Virus record (IMG/VR): IMGVR_UViG_3300028925_009652
Span: 1 to 25,312 of that record
Source: a virus
Direction: 5' to 3' (one strand)
Length of the DNA stretch: 25,312 nucleotides
The stretch's first letter is position 1; every line of letters begins with the position of its first letter. The notes under the pieces were generated by a model. That model did no database searches. It saw only the letters and a list, made by a program, of their open reading frames with translations, and had not been told where the DNA came from. The translations under genes and the position numbers were made by a program. Below, piece by piece: positions 20,216-25,312 of the stretch.

Positions 20216-20383
20216 ATGACTTTAGTGGAGACAGAAAGAAGTAAGTTAGATTGGAAGTTCTGGGTGTGTAGTGGAACTGGATTCATAGTAGTAGACTATG
20301 GCGGTATAACCTGGGATACTGTATGGGTTCCTAAGGATGCAAGGGAATACTTTATGAACAACTATGGTAAGATTGTGAGGTAA
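20216..20383 (+). CDS. 55-residue protein, unknown function
   Basis: AGAAGGA lies 8 nt before the ATG at 20216. The product begins MTLVETERSKLDWKFWVCSG, continues TGFIVVDYGGITWDTVWVPK and ends in a helix (DAREYFMNNYGKIVR). It is Trp-rich (four Trp) with a strand-rich middle. No family is recognised. It continues the operon from 19452. Confidence 0.6.
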   Translation: MTLVETERSKLDWKFWVCSGTGFIVVDYGGITWDTVWVPKDAREYFMNNYGKIVR

Positions 20384-20385
20384 TT

Positions 20386-20466
20386 ATGAGTGAGAATGAT
20401 TTTTGGGTTGTATTTGCACTTCTAACAGTAGTTTGTTTTCTATTAGATAGTTGTGGAATGATGTAG
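20386..20466 (+). CDS. 26-residue membrane microprotein
   Basis: TGAGG lies 5 nt before the ATG, which itself follows the preceding stop by two bases. The product is MSENDFWVVFALLTVVCFLL followed by DSCGMM, a single membrane helix. It is the last gene before a strong terminator. Confidence 0.5.
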   Translation: MSENDFWVVFALLTVVCFLLDSCGMM

Positions 20467-20487
20467 CTGCGGGGATAATGCGACAAT

Positions 20488-20519
20488 AACTCTGGTCTAG
20501 AAATAGGCTGGAGTTTTTT
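20488..20519 (+). terminator. Rho-independent terminator of the rightward operon
   Basis: AACTCTGGTCTA-GAAA-TAGGCTGGAGTT gives a 12-bp stem (three G-T pairs) with a GAAA tetraloop, then a run of T (20514-20519). Confidence 0.85.
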
Positions 20520-21098
20520 ATCGACTAAAGAAAGTGAGGACAAGTTGTAGTTCTGCTAGTGAAAGCACATACAATTGTCATAAATTGAGGGAAAGGAATA
20601 CGGGTCAGAACGACCATAAGCGAATCGGACACAATTTGGCTCTTAGAGCAACCGGAACAAATATTAGAGTTATAGCAATTTGATGATTACAGGTCTCTTA
20701 GACCCGTTGTTATTACTCGTTAGTAATGTTTGGTTATCGTTGTCATCAACAATTGATCATAGATCTCGTAGTTAAAACACAGTATATGTATAGATTCAGA
20801 TAAGTCAGTTAAATATAGAGATAACACAATACCAACCCCCTTCCACTTTGTTACAGGGGTTTCTTGTAACGTCATCTCAATTCAAACGATTATCTTTTAG
20901 AAGAGAAGAAGTATTGTTTTGATCTTGTTGTTGATCATAGTCATTAAATTATGGTTTATTATATCACACAATTTAAGATCTGTAAAGGTCTATTTTTTGC
21001 CCACCTCCCTTATCTTATAATGCTTTCAAAAAGTAGGGAATGATAGTTGGGAATTATAATTTATTTTTCTAGCCTCACATCAGGATTGTCAAGGGCGT
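20520..21098. other. Non-coding convergent intergenic region with many hairpins
   Basis: No supportable gene in about 580 bp. It holds short dyads: GGTC-AGAAC-GACC; GCTC-TTA-GAGC inside CGG/CCG; GGTCT-CTT-AGACC; and ATTACT-CGTT-AGTAAT. ACAATAC (20826-20832) can pair with GTATTGT (20911-20917) around a possible pseudoknot (CCCCT 20837-20841 with AGGGG 20855-20859; GTTAC 20850-20854 with GTAAC 20866-20870). A direct repeat TTGATCATAG occurs at 20753 and 20931, and AGATC/GGTCT precedes a T-run near 20990. No clear promoter was found. Confidence 0.5.
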
Positions 21099-21142
21099 AA
21101 AAAAGCCCCCAAGGTTGCGCTTTGTGTAGAGGCGTGAGGGCT
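21099..21142 (-). terminator. Terminator of the leftward 25-21 kb operon
   Basis: On the minus strand, AGCCC pairs with GGGCT around an inner CGC/GCG stem, followed by six T. It lies just after the last leftward gene. The loop is long, so the confidence is lower than for the other terminators. Confidence 0.6.
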
Positions 21143-21147
21143 ATGTT

Positions 21148-21585
21148 TTAGGGCATTGGTTCGTACTTACTTTTTATCCGTTGCTCTAGCTCACATTCAA
21201 TGCTATAGTTCTGAATAGACCTGCGGGTCATTGCTAGACTGTATAACTCCTCTTTGAGAGGTGCTGTAGCTATCTCTTCTTCTAACCTTTCCTCAAACTC
21301 AGTATCCTTAGCTAACCAATCACTAGCAGAGAGTAGGTTCATTTCATATTGATAAGGTTGTCCAGCATCAATATATTGTCGTACAGCCTCGTGCCAGACT
21401 TGGTAAGGCTCATGCTTAACACCATAGTGAAGAAGTCGTATCCTTAGCTCGTCCTGATTAGTATCAAGTGTCTTAGCTGCGAGCTTTAGAGTGCCTGCGT
21501 TCAATACAGTTTGAAGTACTTGTTGCTTTCTTACTTCTTTTATAGTAGCCGCTTCACTAATGCGTTCATCATGAATTCTAGTCAT
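21148..21585 (-). CDS. Helical protein with possible helix-turn-helix, unknown
   Basis: A 145-residue protein. VLQTVLNAGTLKLAAKTLDT followed by NQDELRIRLLHYGVK resembles a helix-turn-helix of the kind that discriminates DNA sites. The rest is acidic and helical (EFEERLEEEIATAPLKEELY) with a final basic segment. It overlaps GroES by 8 nt. Regulatory function is inferred weakly. Confidence 0.7.
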   Translation of the reverse strand: MTRIHDERISEAATIKEVRKQQVLQTVLNAGTLKLAAKTLDTNQDELRIRLLHYGVKHEPYQVWHEAVRQYIDAGQPYQYEMNLLSASDWLAKDTEFEERLEEEIATAPLKEELYSLAMTRRSIQNYSIECELEQRIKSKYEPMP

Positions 21586-21844
21586 AGATGACCGCCTTGA
21601 TATCGTTCAGGTCGATAAAAGTAAGGGTCTCCTCGTCTACCTGAACATTGTCAGTACCCGCATACTTGCCAAAGATAATAGTATCTCCAACTTCGATGCC
21701 CTCAATACCAGTACCTACAGCTCTTACTTCACCTTGAGCAGGTACGTCTTGCTGGCTGTGAGTAAGAATAATACCACCAGCGCTAGTGTCCTCGATCTCT
21801 TCCCTTTTAACAAGTACTCGATCTCCAATTGGTTTAACTCTCAT
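21578..21844 (-). CDS. groES: GroES-like co-chaperonin
   Basis: The ATG at 21844 is used (GGAAG 6 nt upstream); upstream codons in frame belong to the overlapping 50-residue gene. The product of 88 residues begins MRVKPIGDRVLVKREEIEDT, the typical GroES opening. It has the mobile loop core TSAGGIIL (residues 20-27) that docks on GroEL and the later GEVRAVGTG and VGDTIIFGKYAGTDNV. It ends ADDI-type as LNDIKAVIYD. It should cap host GroEL to fold phage proteins, probably capsid subunits, as T4 gp31 does. It is slightly shorter than bacterial GroES (about 95). Confidence 0.92.
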   Translation of the reverse strand: MRVKPIGDRVLVKREEIEDTSAGGIILTHSQQDVPAQGEVRAVGTGIEGIEVGDTIIFGKYAGTDNVQVDEETLTFIDLNDIKAVIYD

Positions 21845-21986
21845 CACTTTCTTCCCATTCATCTTTAATAAAATCAGCAAAACGGCTGATATAATCTTTC
21901 TTCGACAGTACGGGGTCTCCTACACTGTCTCGCTCAATACAGTTCTCAATCCATAGTTTCTGAACGAAGGTATCATAGAGTGTCAT
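21834..21986 (-). CDS. 50-residue acidic protein, unknown function
   Basis: Its ATG overlaps the stop of the preceding gene (ATGA), and its end overlaps the GroES start by 11 nt. The product begins MTLYDTFVQKLWIENCIERD, continues SVGDPVLSKKDYISRFADFI and ends KDEWEESDES. It is acidic and helical. The tight placement on both sides supports a real gene. It may control GroES translation by coupling. Confidence 0.65.
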   Translation of the reverse strand: MTLYDTFVQKLWIENCIERDSVGDPVLSKKDYISRFADFIKDEWEESDES

Positions 21987-22249
21987 TTAAGGATCTCCAA
22001 CGCCTGAGCTTTGAATTCCTCAACACTCCAGCCTTGATTGTAGTTGCCTGCTACTGCTTCTTTAATGTTCTTATCATTAGCTTCCTTAGAAAGAATAATG
22101 CTATCTCCAAGATGACGCTGAGCAATCTCAAGACCATCACCTTCCATAACTACCTCATGTGCCCAGGTAGGGTCATCACTCTCTTCCATAGCTACTAGGT
22201 ATGTATTGTGGAAAGTGCTTACTGTATCTACCATGTAGTATTTGATCAT
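21983..22249 (-). CDS. Small acidic protein, unknown function
   Basis: An 88-residue protein. A strand part (MIKYYMVDTVSTFHNTYLVA) is followed by MEESDDPTWAHEVVMEGDGL and helices EIAQRHLGDSIILSKEAND and WSVEEFKAQALEIL. This alpha-beta layout is common in small phage proteins. ATGA overlaps occur at both ends. No family is recognised. Confidence 0.75.
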   Translation of the reverse strand: MIKYYMVDTVSTFHNTYLVAMEESDDPTWAHEVVMEGDGLEIAQRHLGDSIILSKEANDKNIKEAVAGNYNQGWSVEEFKAQALEILK

Positions 22250-22431
22250 GTTCTTTCCATCTCCGCTAGTTTTCTAACCGCTACAAGAAAATCATGCTGA
22301 CCAACATAGACGTAGCTACGGGTGATCCACATCTCGTCTGACGCTCGACGACCAGAGACACGAAGAACGAAGCCGTTCTCTGCCATCTCAAAGTCTGCCT
22401 TCTCATCAATTACTTTAAATTCTGCAAACAT
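22246..22431 (-). CDS. 61-residue strand-rich protein, unknown function
   Basis: The product begins MFAEFKVIDEKADFEMAENG, then FVLRVSGRRASDEMWITRSY, with a C-terminal helix (FLVAVRKLAEMERT). Antiparallel strands followed by one helix resemble small phage modifier proteins, but no family is assigned. It starts 2 nt after the MazG-like gene and ends in an ATGA overlap. Confidence 0.7.
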   Translation of the reverse strand: MFAEFKVIDEKADFEMAENGFVLRVSGRRASDEMWITRSYVYVGQHDFLVAVRKLAEMERT

Positions 22432-22433
22432 TC

Positions 22434-22826
22434 TTAAATCTCCTGTGGTAGTATAAATTGTACTAAGTTTGGTGGCTCGTAGTTCGGGCCTTTCATTACC
22501 TTGCCATCTTCGCGGTAGATAGGTCTGCCATCTTCACCAAGTTTAGTCATATTGCTACGGTGAACTTCTTGATAGCAATCATCGAGATCAATACCAAAAC
22601 TGTGTCCAGCCCCGTAAGTAACGTAAAGAATATCAGTAAGTGCGTCAGCAATCTCTACAATATCTCCAGCAGCGAGAGCAACCGTAAGCTCTTGTACTTC
22701 TTCTTGAATCAAATCAAGTCGCAGGGCTGCGAGGCTATAACCGGGAACAGTGGGGCGGTGCAGTACTTCTTGACCGAATGCTTCCATAAAGTCACCGGCC
22801 TTCTCAAAATTGCTTATTGTAATCAT
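22434..22826 (-). CDS. MazG-like nucleotide pyrophosphohydrolase
   Basis: A 130-residue protein. Helical core with RLDLIQEEVQELTVAL (Glu42, Glu43, Glu46) and VEIADALTDILYVTYGAG (Glu58, Asp61), the EExxE...ExxD metal motif of the MazG/HisE superfamily. The C-terminal stretch EVHRSNMTKLGEDGRPIYRE followed by GPNYEPPNL is common in the phage members. These enzymes hydrolyse nucleoside triphosphates. Phage MazG has been linked to altering ppGpp or dNTP pools. Start codon and preceding stop overlap (TAATG). Confidence 0.9.
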   Translation of the reverse strand: MITISNFEKAGDFMEAFGQEVLHRPTVPGYSLAALRLDLIQEEVQELTVALAAGDIVEIADALTDILYVTYGAGHSFGIDLDDCYQEVHRSNMTKLGEDGRPIYREDGKVMKGPNYEPPNLVQFILPQEI

Positions 22827-23152
22827 TATGTTATTCTCTTTAGTAAGTCTTTGCCTTCTTGGGCAGGGTAATCGTATAGTTGTATATTGTCGAGGAAGTA
22901 AAGAATCTCGTCCCAGTGTTCGAGGCTTACTGTCCTAGCATCGTGTGTTGCTATGAAGCCGCCATCTGTCATAGCATCCCGCATCAAATTCATTGAGTTA
23001 GTAAGCATTTCTGATGCAGAGTCAATCACTTGCTCTTTCAGTAGCTCTTCTTTGTTTTCAGTTACTTGGCTAAAGATAGTGTCATAGTTAGCTTCAAACT
23101 TCTCTTTGTCTCCAGGCCGCTGTTTACTGCCCTTTCCACCATGTGTTCTCAT
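22826..23152 (-). CDS. Conserved phage protein with GGKGSxxRP motif
   Basis: A 108-residue protein. It opens MRTHGGKGSKQRPGDKEKFE, then ANYDTIF. I recall a THGGKGS-RP...F-x-N-x-D-x-IF opening from many small phage proteins of unknown function. The rest is helical and acidic (LLKEQVIDSASEMLTNSMNL; HWDEILYFLDNIQLYDYP). ATGA overlap with the upstream MazG-like gene. Function unknown. Confidence 0.75.
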   Translation of the reverse strand: MRTHGGKGSKQRPGDKEKFEANYDTIFSQVTENKEELLKEQVIDSASEMLTNSMNLMRDAMTDGGFIATHDARTVSLEHWDEILYFLDNIQLYDYPAQEGKDLLKRIT

Positions 23153-23415
23153 CGTATTAAGTCACTCCACTTACGTAATTTTTCATATTTAGCTGCGGCG
23201 AATTCAGCTGCACGATCAAACTCTACTAAACCATACTGGTCGAGGAGATCTGTCATGCAGATTAAGTCACCTGTTTCATGTGCAAGATTTGACATATGCT
23301 CATGCTCTTTACCAAATCTTAGTATCTTTGAGCAGGCTTGGACGAGCTCACCTGCTTCTTCCATTGTAATGACGAGAAGCTCTATCTCGCCCTGTGTTAG
23401 TTTATTAGATAGCAT
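23149..23415 (-). CDS. Second MazG-like all-alpha NTP pyrophosphohydrolase
   Basis: The ATG at 23415 is used, with AAGGAAGG 5 nt upstream; the frame continues further, but over the preceding gene. The product of 88 residues contains ELLVITMEEAGELVQACSKI (Glu19, Glu20, Glu23) and NLAHETGDLICMTDLL (Glu47, Asp50), the same EExxE...ExxD arrangement as the gene at 22434-22826. It is shorter, giving a minimal helical core. A nucleotide-pool function is likely, but the exact substrate is not readable. Confidence 0.82.
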   Translation of the reverse strand: MLSNKLTQGEIELLVITMEEAGELVQACSKILRFGKEHEHMSNLAHETGDLICMTDLLDQYGLVEFDRAAEFAAAKYEKLRKWSDLIR

Positions 23416-23566
23416 CCTTACCTTCCTTGTACAGATCATAGGCAGAAAAAGCTAGTAAGCCAACACCTATGGCAGTGAGTATCCCAACATCAAACGAGAT
23501 GCCTACTACAAGATTGAGGATACCAACGCCTGCAGTGTTTAGAATATTACGATTATAGTTGCTCAT
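23405..23566 (-). CDS. 53-residue membrane protein
   Basis: The ATG overlaps the preceding stop (TAATG) at 23566. The product has two hydrophobic stretches, TAGVGILNLVVGISFDVG and ILTAIGVGLLAFSAYDLY, ending in KEGKDAI. Its end overlaps the MazG-like gene by 11 nt. A two-pass membrane protein; no family recognised. Confidence 0.6.
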   Translation of the reverse strand: MSNYNRNILNTAGVGILNLVVGISFDVGILTAIGVGLLAFSAYDLYKEGKDAI

Positions 23567-23811
23567 TACCAAATCTTCCCAGAGTTAGTTTCTGCATCTG
23601 TGATCTCATAGTCAGCGTGGTCTACAATCTCAATAGATTCGGTTGCATCAAAGTGAAAGCCTACAGCCTTGAGAAAGTACTCGAACTGCTCAAGCATATC
23701 ATTGCGTGACATATCTTTAGTAACGATAGAATACTCAACAACCACATCTGGCGAGCTGCGGAATGGACATTCGTAAGGGTATGAAGTGAATTTGTAAGAT
23801 GGGTTTGACAT
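23566..23811 (-). CDS. 81-residue conserved-type phage protein, unknown function
   Basis: It begins MSNPSYKFTSYPYECPF, then SIVTKDMSRNDMLEQFEYFL and KAVGFHFDATESIEIVD. The DMLEQFEYFLKAxGFHF helix is, as far as I recall, a recurring feature of small phage proteins. It is the first gene after the 23.85 kb promoter, with GAGAG about 11 nt before the ATG. Function unknown. Confidence 0.75.
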   Translation of the reverse strand: MSNPSYKFTSYPYECPFRSSPDVVVEYSIVTKDMSRNDMLEQFEYFLKAVGFHFDATESIEIVDHADYEITDAETNSGKIW

Positions 23812-23846
23812 TTTTATTTTGCTCTCTTTGTTTAGTTTATGCGGAT

Positions 23847-23875
23847 ATTATACTAGCCTTTGGGTTACTTGTCAA
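23847..23875 (-). promoter_or_regulatory. Consensus promoter of the 23.8-21.1 kb operon
   Basis: On the minus strand, TTGACA (23875-23870), 17 bp, then TATAAT (23852-23847). It is preceded by AAAAAAAGTTC, the same block as at the 254-259 promoter. The -35 lies in the last codons of the upstream gene. The expected start is near 23840. Confidence 0.88.
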
Positions 23876-24038
23876 GAACTTTTTTTATGTCCTTCTTAAA
23901 AATAGTCCAGTCTCCACTGTCGTTCTTATACCAAATAATTTCTGAACCAGGAATAAGTTCTAGAGTATCACAAGCCCACTCAGGAAGCTCAATGGCTAGG
24001 TTCCCTTCTTCATCTTTAAATACTGTTGTTAGTCCCAT
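23865..24038 (-). CDS. AbrB/MazE-like small protein
   Basis: A 57-residue protein: MGLTTVFKDEEGNLAIELPE, then WACDTLELIPGSEIIWYKND, ending WTIFKKDIKKVLDK. The pattern (strand, D-E-x-G-N-xxIxLP, helix-loop with PGSEI, then W) resembles the swapped-hairpin AbrB/MazE antitoxin fold. It could be a DNA-binding autoregulator. No toxin is visible beside it. Its final codons (GTT CTT GAC AAG) include the next promoter's -35. Confidence 0.65.
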   Translation of the reverse strand: MGLTTVFKDEEGNLAIELPEWACDTLELIPGSEIIWYKNDSGDWTIFKKDIKKVLDK

Positions 24039-24048
24039 AGTGTTTTCT

Positions 24049-24141
24049 TTATACGATAAAATTTAGGAAGGCTTTGAAACTAAAGTATATCACAAAAGCC
24101 CATGTAACAAACGCAGCGTATGCAATAATATCGTCTAGCAT
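24049..24141 (-). CDS. 30-residue membrane microprotein
   Basis: The ATG overlaps the stop of the 155-residue gene (TGATG). The product MLDDIIAYAAFVTWAFVIYF continues FSFK-type as SFKAFLNFIV, a single membrane helix with an acidic start. Confidence 0.5.
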   Translation of the reverse strand: MLDDIIAYAAFVTWAFVIYFSFKAFLNFIV

Positions 24142-24608
24142 CAGTCCCATAAGCTCTCATAGTACTTGCCAAATAAAAGGAAGCCTTTAGTGATTCTGTC
24201 CTGGTATTCTTTTCGTGCATCCCAGTCGCAACACCAAGTATGTTTGTCACCCCAGACTACTTTGGAATAACCATTGCCCATGTCTTCTGTTCTTAGATCT
24301 GTTGTGCCACTAATGAACTGATCTTCCCAGTCTTCAAGTTTGCTACTGAATGCAAAGATCATTTCGTCGAGCGCCCAGTACCATGCTTGATGATGGAACT
24401 CATCAACATCACCACTCTTTGTGTCAGGTAGTGTGCCAACTAAGTTTTCAGGACGATCTTCCAACTCAACAAAGGGTGAGCCATGAGTACTATCACGAAG
24501 CTGAACTAGCATCGGCACAACGATGTGTGCAAGCGTTTCATCCATTGACCACGTATCATGCTTATCAATCTTCACATATTGACTGTTTTTTGTAATAATT
24601 GCTTTCAT
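24141..24608 (-). CDS. Conserved phage protein of unknown function (DEMIFAF type)
   Basis: A 155-residue protein. KIDKHDTWSMDETLAHIVVP, LRDSTHGSPFVELED, WYWALDEMIFAFSSK, DWEDQF, and the ending ITKGFLLFGKYYESLWD match what I recall of a widespread family in T4-like and other large phages (HDTWS, DEMIFAF, EDQF and LFGKYY motifs). It is rich in Trp and Asp. No function is known to me. Its ATG overlaps the preceding gene's stop (ATGA). Confidence 0.85.
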   Translation of the reverse strand: MKAIITKNSQYVKIDKHDTWSMDETLAHIVVPMLVQLRDSTHGSPFVELEDRPENLVGTLPDTKSGDVDEFHHQAWYWALDEMIFAFSSKLEDWEDQFISGTTDLRTEDMGNGYSKVVWGDKHTWCCDWDARKEYQDRITKGFLLFGKYYESLWD

Positions 24609-24898
24609 AGCAGGTTCGCTGGGCTGCTAAGCCATGTTTTGCTAGGTTCAAGAGTAAGAAATAGGCCACCGTCTCGAGAGCTGATCTTCAGTACTTCTCT
24701 ACCTTTGATAACACTTCCAACTTCGATGTATGGGCCACCGCTTGGGTCACACATACCGAGATCATCCATGTCAATATTGTCTTGTCCCTTCTTGCCTCCA
24801 AGTCTCCAGTATTCGAGATCGCCCATGATTTCAAAGATATTGTCCTCTCTCTCTTCGAACCAGTACTTGTTTCCATATCTATTTACATATTTCTTCAT
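24605..24898 (-). CDS. 97-residue protein, unknown function
   Basis: MKKYVNRYGNKYWFEERED is followed by NIFEIMGDLEYWRLGGKKGQ, and then a strand-rich part GSVIKGREVLKISSRDGGLF and a short tail. GGAG lies 6 nt before the ATG at 24898. It resembles small strand-rich phage proteins, but no family is assigned. A 7-bp hairpin lies in its leader. Confidence 0.7.
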   Translation of the reverse strand: MKKYVNRYGNKYWFEEREDNIFEIMGDLEYWRLGGKKGQDNIDMDDLGMCDPSGGPYIEVGSVIKGREVLKISSRDGGLFLTLEPSKTWLSSPANLL

Positions 24899-24946
24899 CG
24901 TTTTCTCCAGTAATTAGGTGAGCAGTTTCGAGACATACTCAGGTCA

Positions 24947-24965
24947 GTCCTAAGGTAGTTAGGAC
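24947..24965. other. 7-bp perfect hairpin/dyad in the leader region
   Basis: GTCCTAA-GGTAG-TTAGGAC is a perfect 7-bp inverted repeat with a 5-bp spacer, 50 bp upstream of the 24898 start and just after a terminator. Either an operator or a leader hairpin. Confidence 0.6.
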
Positions 24966-24968
24966 ATT

Positions 24969-25013
24969 AAAAAACGAGTAACGATGAGATTGCGATTCTC
25001 AAATCGAATTACT
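24969..25013 (-). terminator. Terminator after the right-edge gene
   Basis: On the minus strand, AGTAA, CGAT and GAGA pair with TCTC, ATCG and TTACT (13 bp, two 2-nt bulges on one side), followed by CG and six T. The stem begins inside the stop codon of the right-edge gene. Confidence 0.75.
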
Positions 25014-25312
25014 GACACCGAGGTGTACTCTCGTCAAACCATTCTATCTCATGGCCAGTGATATCTTCAAAGTGCTGTATTAGCTCTTCATATGGTACTA
25101 GCTGAGAAGACGCGAAGGTATCGAGATATTCAGAGAGTAAGTGCCAAGATTCGGCACTCATAACACCAAGACCGTACTCAGACTTACCACCCCAATACTC
25201 TTCTTCACAAAGACCATAGATGTCTATACGACCACATGAGTATGACTCTAGAAAGTCTTTGTACTCAACAACAGGTAATATCTCACCGCTTGTCTTCTTC
25301 AACACATACGGT
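25009..25312 (-). CDS. Acidic protein, partial at the right edge
   Basis: The frame stays open to the edge; a GTG at 25305 has no ribosome site in view, so the true start is probably outside the window. About 100 residues are visible: VLKKTSGEILPVVEYKDFLE, then SYSCGRIDIYGLCEEEYWGG, LLSEYLDTFASSQLVPYEEL and IQHFEDITGHEIEWFDES. It is acidic, with no recognised family. Followed by a terminator. Confidence 0.65.
   Translation of the reverse strand, partial: PYVLKKTSGEILPVVEYKDFLESYSCGRIDIYGLCEEEYWGGKSEYGLGVMSAESWHLLSEYLDTFASSQLVPYEELIQHFEDITGHEIEWFDESTPRCQ

Noticed and set aside
20520-21098. tRNA genes in the gene-free region
   Set aside because: No cloverleaf with a GTTCRANNC T-arm was found; hairpins are short and separate.
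21845-21880. Longer N-terminus for GroES
   Set aside because: The GroES family begins at MRVKPIGDRV; the upstream codons are covered by the overlapping 50-residue gene.
23865-24038. Toxin-antitoxin pair with the AbrB-like protein as antitoxin
   Set aside because: Neighbouring products are a 30-residue membrane peptide and an 81-residue phage protein without toxin-like motifs.
1-25312. CRISPR array, insertion sequence or integrase
   Set aside because: No regular short repeats with unique spacers, and no transposase or recombinase motifs in any plausible frame.

Overview
This window is part of the genome of a tailed double-stranded DNA phage with an HK97-type capsid. The head and packaging genes are clear: large terminase, HNH nuclease, portal, a prohead protease fused to the major capsid protein, a head-tail connector, a tail terminator and two tail-tube-like proteins. 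Gene-specific promoters are near-perfect host sigma-70 promoters (TTGACA, 17 bp, TATAAT), and no phage RNA polymerase is visible. Together with moderate GC, many tiny genes, Sec signal peptides on two phage proteins and good Shine-Dalgarno sites, this suggests a phage of a Gram-negative, probably marine gammaproteobacterial host. The host is inference, and no integrase or lysogeny module is visible here.

Layout. (A) 1-14013, leftward: a late operon set. From its promoter end it runs: small terminase candidate, a membrane/exported gene cluster, four very basic small proteins, an EF-hand membrane protein, large terminase, then (with its own promoter) HNH, portal, a small protein, protease-capsid fusion, terminator-like hairpin, connector, neck protein, tail terminator, tail tube with glycine-rich repeats, and (with its own promoter) a second tail-tube-like gene that leaves the window. 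(B) 14050-14438: a divergent, repeat-rich non-coding region. (C) 14439-16821, rightward: a cassette with different base and codon use, holding a small DNA-binding-like protein, membrane microproteins, a HAD-family phosphatase, a DEDDh exonuclease and two overlapping microgenes, closed by a strong terminator. (D) 16860-17440: a non-coding array of diverged repeats of about 90-94 bp, with two leftward consensus promoters. (E) 17443-20519, rightward: small genes under several promoters, including a tandem gene duplication and two more paralogues of the cassette's DNA-binding-like protein. In the middle lies a promoter-to-terminator unit of about 355 nt with no plausible gene but extensive predicted RNA structure. 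(F) 20520-21098: non-coding region between converging operons, also rich in hairpins. (G) 21148-25312, leftward: metabolic and early-type small genes with tight ATGA/TAATG overlaps, including GroES, two MazG-like pyrophosphohydrolases, an AbrB-like protein and several conserved phage proteins of unknown function.

How it fits together. Region A builds and fills the capsid and tail, while G and parts of C and E look like host-takeover and nucleotide-metabolism functions. The most notable unexplained items are the structured RNA candidate at 18950-19304, the 94-bp repeat/promoter array at 16.9-17.3 kb, the internal capsid start inside the protease-capsid fusion, and the promoter-overlapping palindromes. 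All functions come from reading motifs by eye. No database or folding search was run.
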